64,000 nucleotides of DNA from Oxalobacteraceae sp. CFBP 13730 (GTDB lineage Bacteria > Pseudomonadota > Gammaproteobacteria > Burkholderiales > Burkholderiaceae_D). The position numbers and the translations under genes were made by a program. The notes under the pieces were generated by a model, which ran no database searches, was not told where the DNA came from, and saw nothing but the letters and a program-made list of their open reading frames with translations. Shown piece by piece: positions 34,521 to 44,332 of this stretch. How positions within the stretch are numbered: position 1 is the stretch's first letter; each line of letters starts with the position of its first letter. The stretch lies in assembly GCA_014841835.1 (NCBI GenBank), contig JACYUQ010000001.1, forward strand, positions 992,001-1,056,000. Direction: 5' to 3'.

Positions 34521-36899
34521 TTAAACGCCGTACGGAATCCAGACGTTCTTCACCTGGCTCGCATGCTGCAGCACGACACGGCCGCCAGCCTGCTTCGGAT
34601 CGAACCAGTCGCGCCCTTTCGCGCCGCCGGTCCAGGTGCGCTTGAGCGTCTCGCTCGACAGGCGCTCGACTTCCGCACACCCCTCGGCAGAACCGTCGTG
34701 ACGCCACACGGCATCGATCTCGCCGTGCGAAGCCAGCGTGCGCGCCAGTTCGTCGCTTGATCCGGTGACGATATTGAGCGCCCCACCCGGCAGGTCCGAC
34801 GTATCGAGCACCTGGTACAGGTCGATCGCCGACAGCGGATACTGCTCCGACGGCACCGCCACCACGCGGTTGCCCAGCGCCAGCGCCGGGGCCACCAGCG
34901 AGATGAAGCCCAGCAGCGGGTTCTCGTTCGGGCACACGATGCCGATCACGCCGACTGGCTCGTTCAGCGCCACGGTGATGCCGTGCATTGGCGGCTGGTG
35001 CACCTGGCCGTCGTACTTGTCGGCCCATGCCGCCCAGTAGAACAGGCGCTCGACCGAAGCTGCCACTTCGCGCGCGGCGTCGTTCGAACCGGTCTGCTGC
35101 GCAATGCGCGCCGCGAATTCGTCGGCGCGGATCGCCAGGTTCTCGGCGATGTAGTACAGCACCTGCGCGCGGTTGTGCGCGGTGGCCTTGGCCAAGCCGG
35201 CCGCCTTGTGCGCTGCTTCGACGGCGTTGCGGATGTCTTTGCGGCTGCCTTCGCCGATATCGGCCAGGAACGCGCCGTTGGCGTCATTGATCGCGCGGCT
35301 GTAGGCGCCGTCTGGGCGCGCCTGCTTGCCGCCGATGTACAGCTTGGCGGTGCGGTCGATCGCGAACGGGCTGTCGGCGTCCGCTGCTTTCAGCGCGCCC
35401 TTGGCAGCAAACACCGGCGCGGCAGGCCGTGCATCTTCCGACAGCGGCGTCAGGTACTCGTACATGCCTTCCTTGCCACCTTCGCGGCCGTAGCCCGATT
35501 CCTTGTACCCGCCGAAACCGCAGCCTGCATCGAACTGGTTCGCCGTGTTGATCCAGACCACGCCGGCCTTGATCTGCGGGACGACGTCCAGCGCCAGGCT
35601 GATCGACTCGCTCCAGACGCAGGCGGCCAGGCCGTAGACAGTGTTGTTCGCCAGTTGCACGGCTTCGGCCGGGGTGCGGAAGCTCATCGCCACCAACACC
35701 GGCCCGAAGATTTCGGCCTGCGCCACGGCGGCCGACGTCGACGCGCCCGTGATCAGCGTTGGCAGATACCACGAACCCGATGTCGACAATTCGCCCGCCG
35801 GTTGCCAGACTTCGCAGCCTTCGGCGCGGGCTGATTCCACCAGGCCGTGGATGCGCTGCTGCTGCACCGGATCGACCAGCGCGCCGATGTCGTTCGACTT
35901 GTCCAGTGGCGAACCGACACGCAGGGTTTCCATGCGCGCCTTGACCTTCTTGATGAAGCGCTCGTACACCGACTCCTGCACCAGGAGGCGCGAACCGGCG
36001 CAGCAGACCTGGCCCTGGTTGAACCAGATCGAGTCGACGAGGCCTTCGACGGCGGCGTCCAGGTCGGCGTCATCGAACACGATGAACGGCGACTTGCCGC
36101 CCAGTTCGAGCGACAGCTTCTTGCCGCTGCCAGCGGTCGATTTGCGGATCAGGCGCCCGACTTCGGTCGAGCCGGTGAACGCGATCTTGTCGATACCCGG
36201 ATGGTTGACGATGGCCTCGCCCACGCGGCCATCGCCCGTGACGATGTTGACCACACCAGCCGGCACACCAGCGCGCTGGCAGAGTTCGGCAAACAGCAAG
36301 GCGGTCAGCGGCGTGTACTCGGCCGGCTTGAACACCACAGTGTTACCGGCGGCCAGCGCTGGCGCGATCTTCCACGCCAACATCAACAGCGGGAAGTTCC
36401 ACGGCACGATCTGGCCGACGACACCGACGGCGCGGTAGTCCGCGAATTCTTCGGCCTGCAGTTGCGCCCAGCCGGCGTGATGGTAAAAATGACGGGCCAC
36501 GAGCGGCAGGTCGGCGTCGCGCGTTTCGCGGATCGTCTTACCGTTGTCGAGCGTTTCGAGCACCGCGAACAGGCGCGCATGCTTTTGCAGCAGGCGCGAG
36601 AGCGCATACATGATCTTGGCGCGGCCATGGCCACCCAGCGCGACCCAGCCCGGCTGCGCGCGACGCGCGGCTGCCACGGCGCGTTCGACATCGTCGTTCG
36701 TCGCCTGCGTGACCTGCGCCAGTTCGACGCCATCGGCCGGATTGGTCGTGGCGAACGTTTCACCGGCGTCGTTCCAGGTGTTGTCGATGAACAGGCCAAA
36801 GCGGCGCTCGTGACCGTCCAGCCATGCTTGCGCTTCCTTGGTGGTCTCGAGAGCGGGGCCGTAGTCCATGGTCTGAAGAATCTCTTTAATTGTTGGCAT
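34521..36899 (-). CDS. Two-domain aldehyde dehydrogenase, ALDH16-like
   Basis: This 792-residue cytosolic enzyme comprises a full ALDH domain (about 1-490) and a second, degenerate ALDH domain (about 505-792). Domain 1 has the catalytic Cys at 299 (FNQGQVCCAGSR), the general-base Glu motif LSLELGGKSPF and cofactor loop GSTEVGRLI. Domain 2 has VGVIGIVCPNENPLLGF but no recognisable active-site cysteine motif. This architecture fits ALDH16. Placed between deoC and deoA, it probably oxidises the acetaldehyde released by DeoC to acetate; the link is contextual. Confidence 0.9.
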   Translation of the reverse strand: MPTIKEILQTMDYGPALETTKEAQAWLDGHERRFGLFIDNTWNDAGETFATTNPADGVELAQVTQATNDDVERAVAAARRAQPGWVALGGHGRAKIMYALSRLLQKHARLFAVLETLDNGKTIRETRDADLPLVARHFYHHAGWAQLQAEEFADYRAVGVVGQIVPWNFPLLMLAWKIAPALAAGNTVVFKPAEYTPLTALLFAELCQRAGVPAGVVNIVTGDGRVGEAIVNHPGIDKIAFTGSTEVGRLIRKSTAGSGKKLSLELGGKSPFIVFDDADLDAAVEGLVDSIWFNQGQVCCAGSRLLVQESVYERFIKKVKARMETLRVGSPLDKSNDIGALVDPVQQQRIHGLVESARAEGCEVWQPAGELSTSGSWYLPTLITGASTSAAVAQAEIFGPVLVAMSFRTPAEAVQLANNTVYGLAACVWSESISLALDVVPQIKAGVVWINTANQFDAGCGFGGYKESGYGREGGKEGMYEYLTPLSEDARPAAPVFAAKGALKAADADSPFAIDRTAKLYIGGKQARPDGAYSRAINDANGAFLADIGEGSRKDIRNAVEAAHKAAGLAKATAHNRAQVLYYIAENLAIRADEFAARIAQQTGSNDAAREVAASVERLFYWAAWADKYDGQVHQPPMHGITVALNEPVGVIGIVCPNENPLLGFISLVAPALALGNRVVAVPSEQYPLSAIDLYQVLDTSDLPGGALNIVTGSSDELARTLASHGEIDAVWRHDGSAEGCAEVERLSSETLKRTWTGGAKGRDWFDPKQAGGRVVLQHASQVKNVWIPYGV

Positions 36900-36912
36900 G
36901 ACGTATCCGGAT

Positions 36913-37869
36913 TTAAGGTTGCGCGTGACGATGGGCGGCCGAGTAGTTCCCGGTCACGTAGTGCTCGAGCTGGCGTTCGATGTCGGTCAACAGGCTCGAA
37001 GCACCGATGCGGAACAGGTGCGGCTGCAGCCAGTCGTTGCCCAGTTCTTCCTTCATCACGGTCAGGTATTGCAGCGCCGACTTCGCCGTCGAGACGCCGC
37101 CGGCCGGCTTGTAGCCGACCTGGAAACCGGTCAGTTCGTGGTAATCGCGAATCGCGCGCACCATCACCAGCGAGACCGGGATGGTGGCGTTCACGCCTTC
37201 CTTGCCCGTCGAGGTCTTGATGAAGTCCGCACCGGCCATCATGCAGACCCACGAGGCTTTGGCCACGTTTTCCAGCGTGACCAGGTCGCCCGTGGCCAGG
37301 ATGGCTTTGACGTGCGCGTCGCCGCAAGCCTGGCGGTACGCCACCATCTCGTCGTACAGCGCCTGCCAGTTACCGAGCAAGACATGCTGGCGCGTGATGA
37401 CGATGTCGATTTCGGTGGCGCCGGCAGCGACCGACAGCTCGATCTCGCGCAGCTTGGTTTCCATGCTCGACAGGCCGGCCGGGAATGCCGTGGACACGGC
37501 GGCGATCGGCAAGCGGCCCTGCAACACCTTGACGGCCGGCGTGATCATCTCGTGATACACGCAGACGGCGCCGGTGCTCAGGGTCTCGAGACCCAGCGCG
37601 GCCATCAGGTCAGCGCGCAGCGGGCGCATCGCCTTCATGCACAGGCGCTCGACGCGGCCTGGCGTATCGTCGCCCGACAGCGTGGTCAGGTCCATGCACT
37701 CGATCGCGCGCACCAGCCATGCGGCCTGGTATTCCTTCTTCACCGTGCGGCGGTTCGCGAGGCTCGCGGCGCGGCGGTCGGCCGCGTTGCGGTTGACCTT
37801 GAGACTGTTGATCAGGCCAAGGTCCAGCTCCATGGCGACGTTGCGTTTGAAGTCCAGCGGCTGGCTCAT
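36913..37869 (-). CDS. deoC: Deoxyribose-phosphate aldolase
   Basis: This 318-residue enzyme cleaves 2-deoxyribose-5-phosphate to acetaldehyde and glyceraldehyde-3-phosphate. The Schiff-base lysine is in ADFIKTSTGK; the second lysine lies in VGYKPAGGV. The length is that of the longer DeoC type. Its ATG overlaps the deoB stop as ATGA, which fixes the start and rejects a 58-residue upstream extension inside deoB. Confidence 0.95.
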   Translation of the reverse strand: MSQPLDFKRNVAMELDLGLINSLKVNRNAADRRAASLANRRTVKKEYQAAWLVRAIECMDLTTLSGDDTPGRVERLCMKAMRPLRADLMAALGLETLSTGAVCVYHEMITPAVKVLQGRLPIAAVSTAFPAGLSSMETKLREIELSVAAGATEIDIVITRQHVLLGNWQALYDEMVAYRQACGDAHVKAILATGDLVTLENVAKASWVCMMAGADFIKTSTGKEGVNATIPVSLVMVRAIRDYHELTGFQVGYKPAGGVSTAKSALQYLTVMKEELGNDWLQPHLFRIGASSLLTDIERQLEHYVTGNYSAAHRHAQP

Positions 37870-39059
37870 AGCTGTGCGATTCCGTTCGAAAGTGGTTTGA
37901 CGCCGAGGTGCTTGGCCAGCGTGGCGCCGATGTCCGAGAAGGTGTCTGCCACTGGCAGTTCCTGCGGCGCGACGTTCGGGCCGAAGAAGATCATCGGGAT
38001 GTGTTCGCGGGTATGGTCCGAACCCGGCGCGGTCGGGTCGCACCCGTGGTCGGCGGTGAGTACGACCAGGTCGCCGTCCTTCAGCTTGGCCATGAATTCC
38101 GGCAGGCGCGCGTCCAGTTCGTGCAGCGCGTTGGCGTAGCCGGCGACGTCGCGGCGGTGGCCGAAGTGCATGTCGAAGTCGACGAAGTTGACGAACGTGA
38201 GCGACTTGTCGCCCGCTTCGTCGGCCACTTCGAGCAGACGGTCAAAGAGCGCCATATTGTCCGGGCCCTTGATCAGGCGCGTGACGCCCTGCCCTGCATA
38301 GATGTCGCTGATCTTGCCGAGGGCGAAGACGTCGCCGCCCGCATCCTTGACGTGATCCAGCAGCGTCGGCGCGACCGGCGGTACCGCGTAGTCGTGGCGG
38401 TTCGACGTGCGCTTGTAGTCGCCGTTGGCGCCCGTGAACGGACGCGCGATCACGCGGCCGATGTTGTACGGCTTGACCAGTTCATAGGCCGCTTCGCAGA
38501 CGGCGTACAGGCGCTCCAGGCCGAAGTGCTCTTCGTGCGCGGCGATCTGCAGCACCGAGTCGGCCGACGTGTACAGGATCGGCTTGCCGCTGGCGACGTG
38601 CTCATCGCCGAAATCGTTGATGACGGTGGTGCCCGAGGCGTGGCAGTTGGCCAGCCAGCCCGGCACGCCGGTCAACGCCTGCAGCTTGTCAGTGAGCTCT
38701 TTGGGGAACGACGGCACGGTCTTCGGGAAGTAGCCCCAGTCGAACAGCACCGGCACGCCGGCGATTTCCCAGTGGCCGCTTTGCGTATCCTTGCCGGTCG
38801 ACTGTTCGCGCGCGATGCCCCAGGCGCCGGTGAACCCGTCGCGCTGGCTGAAACCCGGCGCCCATTCGCCGCTGGCCTTGTGGCCGGCCGCGCCCAGGCC
38901 GAGGCGTTCGAGGTTCGGCAGCGCCATCGGCTTGCCTTCCTTCGCGGCCCATTCGGCGATGTGGCCGAAGGTGTTGGCATCAAGGTCGCCATATTTGTCG
39001 GCGTCGGGCAATGCGCCCAGGCCGAAGGAGTCCAGCAGGAGGATGAAGGCACGGGACAT
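37866..39059 (-). CDS. deoB: Phosphopentomutase
   Basis: This 397-residue metalloenzyme of the alkaline phosphatase superfamily converts (deoxy)ribose-1-phosphate to the 5-phosphate. Motifs are LLDSFGLGALPDADKYGD at the N-terminus and LTADHGCDPTAPGSDHTRE for metal binding. It links the phosphorylases to DeoC. Confidence 0.96.
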   Translation of the reverse strand: MSRAFILLLDSFGLGALPDADKYGDLDANTFGHIAEWAAKEGKPMALPNLERLGLGAAGHKASGEWAPGFSQRDGFTGAWGIAREQSTGKDTQSGHWEIAGVPVLFDWGYFPKTVPSFPKELTDKLQALTGVPGWLANCHASGTTVINDFGDEHVASGKPILYTSADSVLQIAAHEEHFGLERLYAVCEAAYELVKPYNIGRVIARPFTGANGDYKRTSNRHDYAVPPVAPTLLDHVKDAGGDVFALGKISDIYAGQGVTRLIKGPDNMALFDRLLEVADEAGDKSLTFVNFVDFDMHFGHRRDVAGYANALHELDARLPEFMAKLKDGDLVVLTADHGCDPTAPGSDHTREHIPMIFFGPNVAPQELPVADTFSDIGATLAKHLGVKPLSNGIAQL

Positions 39060-39086
39060 TGGATCGCTCGCTTTCGGTAAGTGTGA

Positions 39087-39929
39087 TTAAGCGTCTGCGC
39101 GTGGGGTCGAACCAAGGCGCTCGATATACGCGTGGATCAGCGTGACCATGTCCTTGGCCGCGATCGCCGCGTACTTCAGGGTCTGCTCGTGCGACAGCGC
39201 GAACGGCGACAGGCCTTCGGCCAGGTTCGTGATAGCCGAAACGGCCGTCACTTTCAGGCCGCAGTGGCGCGCTGCGATGACTTCGGGGATCAGCGACATG
39301 CCGACGACATCGGCGCCCAGCGTCTTGAAGGCGCGGATTTCGGCGACGGTCTCGAAGTGCGGGCCGGCAGCGGCCAGGTACACGCCTTCGTTCAGCACGA
39401 TGCCCTTCTCTTTGGCGACGGCCTTGACCTGCTCGCGCGTCTCGGCGTCATACGCATTGGACATGCTGAAGAAACGCGGGCCGAAGCGCTCGTCGTTCGG
39501 GCCCGACATCGGGCTGCCCGGCAAGAAGTTGATATGGTCGGTGATTGCGACCAGCGAGCCGGCATCGGCTTCGATGTTCAGCGAGCCGGCGGCATTGGTC
39601 ACGAACAGCAGTTCGCAGCCGATCTGCTTAAGGGTACGCACGGCGTTGGTCATCACGCCCGGGCCGTAGCCTTCGTAGAAGTGGCCGCGGCCCTTCATGC
39701 AGGCGACCGGCACGCCGGCCAGTTCGCCCAGCACCAGCTCACCGGCGTGGCCGTGCACGGTGCTGATCGGGAAGCCCGGCAGGTCGGCGTAGCTGATCGA
39801 GACGGCGTCCGTCATCTGTTCGGCCAGCACACCCAGTCCGGAGCCGAGGATCAGCGCGACGCGCGGTGCGAAGCCCGGCTTGCGGGCGCGGATGATGTCG
39901 GCGGCGTCGAACGGGAGATTGCTGGACAT
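39087..39929 (-). CDS. punA: Purine-nucleoside phosphorylase (trimeric class)
   Basis: This 280-residue enzyme splits purine nucleosides with phosphate. It shows the class I pattern LILGSGLGVLAEQM, HGHAGELVLG, GRGHFYEGY and VTNAAGSLN, and so resembles XapA/PunA rather than hexameric DeoD. It is the first gene of the leftward deo operon. The symbol xapA would be equally defensible. Confidence 0.93.
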   Translation of the reverse strand: MSSNLPFDAADIIRARKPGFAPRVALILGSGLGVLAEQMTDAVSISYADLPGFPISTVHGHAGELVLGELAGVPVACMKGRGHFYEGYGPGVMTNAVRTLKQIGCELLFVTNAAGSLNIEADAGSLVAITDHINFLPGSPMSGPNDERFGPRFFSMSNAYDAETREQVKAVAKEKGIVLNEGVYLAAAGPHFETVAEIRAFKTLGADVVGMSLIPEVIAARHCGLKVTAVSAITNLAEGLSPFALSHEQTLKYAAIAAKDMVTLIHAYIERLGSTPRADA

Positions 39930-40115
39930 GATATTCCTTGTGAAGTTCTGGTGATTCCGGGGGATGGGAGTGAAGCTGGCGCGGCCTTGTCAGGCGCAGC
40001 AGCATCTGGTCAGCTGAATATTATAACTATGCATGAATGCCGATATGTATGGCAAATACACTTTTTCTTCCCGATTTATATGTTTTCGCGATAAATTAGC
40101 AGCATCACGCTGACG

Positions 40116-40144
40116 TTGACGGCGCCATGACAAATGTCTAGCAT
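40116..40144 (+). promoter_or_regulatory. Candidate sigma-70 promoter of psuK-psuG
   Basis: TTGACG (40116-40121) and TAGCAT (40139-40144) are 17 bp apart, 34 bp before the psuK ATG. The rest of the 249-bp region 39930-40178 is AT-rich and must also hold the divergent deo promoter. No CytR- or DeoR-like operator could be picked out with confidence. Confidence 0.5.
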
Positions 40145-40178
40145 TGCCAAACATAAGTTTAAACCAAGCTGCCGAGCG

Positions 40179-41285
40179 ATGCCCAAAAAAGACCAGTTGT
40201 ACGAGTTGATCCGCGCCAACCCGTTCATCTCGCAGCAAGATCTTGCGGCGCGCCTCGGCCTGTCGCGCTCAGCTGTCGCCAACTACATCGCCACGCTCGT
40301 GCGCGAGCGGCGCATCCTCGGCCGCGCGTATGTGTTGCCGGATCACCGCCCCGTCGTCTGCATCGGCGCGTCGAACCTTGACCGCAAGCTGCGCTCGCTC
40401 GGCCCGCTGGCCCTGGGCACCTCGAATCCGGCGCGCCAGACCGAGTCGTTCGGTGGCGTGGCGCGCAATATCGCCGAGAACCTCGCGCGTCTGGGCGCGC
40501 CGACGAGCCTCATCACCGCAGTCGGTCCGGACGCCTCGGGCCGCGCACTGCTCGCGCATGCCGACGAAGCCGGCATCGACACGCGCAGCGTGCTGCTGGT
40601 CGATGGCGCCGCCAGCGGCACCTACACGGCGGTGCTCGATGAGGATGGCGAAATGCGTGTCGCGCTGGCCGACATGGCGATCAACGACGCGCTCACGCCG
40701 GCGTTCTTTGCCAGCCGCGCGCCGCAGCGCGCCGGCGCGGCGCTGATCGTGGCCGACCTGAACCTGCCGCAGGATGCCGTGGCCGGATTGCTGGGCGACG
40801 CGCTGGCGGGCGGCGTGCCGATGATCGTCGTCGCCGTATCCGAACCGAAGATCAACCGCCTGCCACGCGACCTGCGCGGCCTGCGCCTGTTGATCCTGAA
40901 CCTGGGCGAACTGGCCGAACGCGCCGGCCGCGCGATGGACAGCGAGGCCGCGATCGCGCGCGCCTGTGCCGACCTGCAGGCCGACGGCGCGCAGGACGTG
41001 ATCGTTACGCGCGGCGCCCAGGGCGTCATGTTTACAACGCCCGATGGCCTGCGCAGCCTGGCCGCACCAGCGGTCGACGTGGTCGACGTGACCGGTGCCG
41101 GCGACGCGTTTGCCGCCGCCGTCTGCTGGAGCCTGTACAGCGGCGCCACCTCGCTCGACCTGGCCTGCCGCCGCGGCCTGGCCCTATCTGCCATGACCAT
41201 CGGCTGCGCGCAGACCGTCTGTCCCCAACTTGCGCCCGGCTTGCTCGACGAACCTGCCGATAGCCAACTCCTTATTAGTGATTAA
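40179..41285 (+). CDS. psuK: Pseudouridine kinase (PfkB family) with N-terminal HTH
   Basis: This 368-residue protein has a small winged helix at residues 1-60 (NPFISQQDLAARLGLSRSAV) followed by a PfkB kinase with the closing motif DVTGAGDAFAAAVCW. It phosphorylates pseudouridine so that PsuG can split it. The HTH could allow autoregulation, as proposed for YeiC-like kinases; that is inferred. psuG follows after 13 bp. Confidence 0.9.
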   Translation: MPKKDQLYELIRANPFISQQDLAARLGLSRSAVANYIATLVRERRILGRAYVLPDHRPVVCIGASNLDRKLRSLGPLALGTSNPARQTESFGGVARNIAENLARLGAPTSLITAVGPDASGRALLAHADEAGIDTRSVLLVDGAASGTYTAVLDEDGEMRVALADMAINDALTPAFFASRAPQRAGAALIVADLNLPQDAVAGLLGDALAGGVPMIVVAVSEPKINRLPRDLRGLRLLILNLGELAERAGRAMDSEAAIARACADLQADGAQDVIVTRGAQGVMFTTPDGLRSLAAPAVDVVDVTGAGDAFAAAVCWSLYSGATSLDLACRRGLALSAMTIGCAQTVCPQLAPGLLDEPADSQLLISD

Positions 41286-41298
41286 CCAGAGACCCCCC

Positions 41299-42216
<918 letters not shown>

Positions 42217-42235
42217 GTCGTCAACGTAGCCGCCC

Positions 42236-43144
42236 ATGTCGATCGACCTGAAACAACTGAAGTACTTCCTGGCGGTAGCTGAAGAGAAAAGCTTCAGCCG
42301 CGCCGCCGAGCGCCTGCACATTTCGCAGCCGCCGCTGTCGCAGCAGATCATGAAGCTCGAAAGCGAACTGGGGGTGCGCCTGTTTACACGGACCACGCGC
42401 AGCTTCGAGCTGACCGTGGCCGGGCGCGCGCTGATGGTCGAAGCCGCCGACCTGCTGGGCCGGATGCGCATGACGATCGACACCATCCGCCAGATCGACC
42501 GCGGCCAGGTGGGCCGGCTGCGCGTGGGCATCGTCGGCTCGGCGATGTGGGGGCCGATTCCGGGCCTGCTCGAACGCTTCCAGACGGATTTCCCGCGCGT
42601 GACGTGGACGATCCACGAACTGGGCCCGAACGACCAGTGGGAGGCGCTGCGCAACAAGCAGATCGACGTGGGCTTCTGGCGTGAGCCGCGCATCGAGCCG
42701 GACGTGCTGAAAGCGGCCAACCTGCGCCAGGAGCTGTGCTTCAAGGAGCAGTTCTGCGTGGCGGTCAATGCACGCCATCCGCTCGCCAGCCGTGACGCGA
42801 TCTCGCTGCTCGACATCGCCGGTGAGCCCATGCTCACGCTGCACCTGGACCAGTCGGCCGAGCCGCGCTACCTGATGCAATGCTGCGTGAACGCGGGCTT
42901 CGAGCCGACCATCTTCCAGGAAGCGGCCGAGCCGCAGACGCTGCTGGCGATGGTGGGGGCGGGCCTGGGCGTGGCCCTGATGCCGGAAACGACAAGCCGC
43001 ATCGGCTGGCCGGGCGTGCGCTTCCTGCCAATCAACGAGCATGCACCGTCGGCCAATCTGTACATCAGTTATCCGGCGCAGGACGATGCGCCGGTGGTGC
43101 GGGCGTTTCTGAAAATCCTTTTCCCCGATCCACCAGCCGTGTGA
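42236..43144 (+). CDS. LysR family transcriptional regulator
   Basis: This 302-residue regulator has a classical LysR helix-turn-helix (FLAVAEEKSFSRAAERLHIS, QPPLSQQIMKLE) and effector domain. It starts 19 bp after psuG on the same strand and may be part of that operon, or it may control the carotenoid genes that begin 160 bp downstream. No sequence evidence decides which. Confidence 0.9.
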   Translation: MSIDLKQLKYFLAVAEEKSFSRAAERLHISQPPLSQQIMKLESELGVRLFTRTTRSFELTVAGRALMVEAADLLGRMRMTIDTIRQIDRGQVGRLRVGIVGSAMWGPIPGLLERFQTDFPRVTWTIHELGPNDQWEALRNKQIDVGFWREPRIEPDVLKAANLRQELCFKEQFCVAVNARHPLASRDAISLLDIAGEPMLTLHLDQSAEPRYLMQCCVNAGFEPTIFQEAAEPQTLLAMVGAGLGVALMPETTSRIGWPGVRFLPINEHAPSANLYISYPAQDDAPVVRAFLKILFPDPPAV

Positions 43145-43195
43145 ACAATCGAACCGTGATTGTCCCGCCATGTATTGCCTTTTTGCATGCATGGG

Positions 43196-43268
43196 TATAA
43201 TTTCTAGGCAGGAAACTACGCACGATTGAGGCCAATTAATTATTTTTTAACTTTGGGTCCGGTATGAT
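43196..43268 (+). promoter_or_regulatory. Possible promoter region of the carotenoid operon
   Basis: Two -10-like hexamers, TATAAT (43196-43201) and TATGAT (43263-43268), lie in an AT-rich 160-bp gap before crtE. Neither has a convincing TTGACA partner, which suggests activator-dependent or alternative-sigma control. AGAGGAGC precedes the crtE ATG. Confidence 0.4.
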
Positions 43269-43304
43269 AGTTATCAAGACCATCAATTTTCCAGAGGAGC
43301 TCGT

Positions 43305-44306
43305 ATGACTACAGCAACGCCGCGCTACGACGGGCTCCGCCTGAAAAAATTCGACGACGCTGTGTTCGATGACATCGACACGCTGCGCTCGGCGATCGAC
43401 GACCGCATTGAACAACTACTGAGCGCAAACGGCCAGTCCGACAGCCTGGCCAAGGCCATGCGCACGTCGGCCCTGTCGGCCGGTAAGCGCATGCGTCCGC
43501 TGCTGGTCATGCTGGTGGCGCGCGACCTCGGCTGCGCCTCGCCGGCCCTGATCGACGTGGCCTGCTCGGTCGAACTGGTGCATGCGGCGTCGCTGATCCT
43601 CGACGACCTGCCATGCATGGACGACGCCAGCCTGCGCCGCGGCAAACCGGCAATCCATATCCAGTTCGGCCAGGACGTCGCCATCCTGGCATCGGTCGCT
43701 CTGCTCAGCCGCGCCTTTGGCGTGCTGTCGCAATCCCAGGATATCCAGCCGGCCACCCGCGCGCGCCTGGTCGCGACGCTGGCGCAGACGGTGGGCGACC
43801 AGGGCCTCGTGCGCGGCCAGTTCGAAGACCTGCACGGCGGCGCGCGCTCGCCCGAGGCGATTGCCACCACCAATGAACTCAAGACCGGCCTGCTGCTGGG
43901 CGTTGCCGTCGATATGGCGGCGATCATGTGCCACGCCGACGAAAGCGTGTCGCAGCAGTTGCGCGCGTTTGCGCTGGCGGCGGGCCAGGCGTTCCAGATC
44001 AAGGATGACTTCCTGGACGGCGCCGGCAACGACAGCGCGATCACGGGCAAGGACACCGGCAAGGACATCGGCAAGGCCACCCTGATCAATACGCTCGGCT
44101 TCGACGAAGCGCAGCGCCGCCTGTCGGCCTGCCTGATCGAGGCAGATCGCTGCCTGGGCGCCGCCGTCGGCGGCAAGGGCCGCACGCGGCACTTCATGGG
44201 CGCGCTGTTCGCCAAGGAAGCCAAGGGCACGCGCTTCATCGCCGAACCTGCCAAGCCGCGCGAACTGCGCCCGAGTCCCCAGCTGGCAGAATTGCGCCTG
44301 AACTGA
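43305..44306 (+). CDS. crtE: Geranylgeranyl diphosphate synthase
   Basis: This 333-residue prenyltransferase of the GGPP/FPP synthase family makes the C20 precursor of carotenoids. The two aspartate-rich motifs are LILDDLPCMDD and FQIKDDFLDG, with GKRMRPLLVML before them. It is the first gene of a crtE-X-Y-I-B operon. Confidence 0.94.
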   Translation: MTTATPRYDGLRLKKFDDAVFDDIDTLRSAIDDRIEQLLSANGQSDSLAKAMRTSALSAGKRMRPLLVMLVARDLGCASPALIDVACSVELVHAASLILDDLPCMDDASLRRGKPAIHIQFGQDVAILASVALLSRAFGVLSQSQDIQPATRARLVATLAQTVGDQGLVRGQFEDLHGGARSPEAIATTNELKTGLLLGVAVDMAAIMCHADESVSQQLRAFALAAGQAFQIKDDFLDGAGNDSAITGKDTGKDIGKATLINTLGFDEAQRRLSACLIEADRCLGAAVGGKGRTRHFMGALFAKEAKGTRFIAEPAKPRELRPSPQLAELRLN

Positions 44307-44332
44307 ATTCCCCTGATCTGACCAACCCTCGC

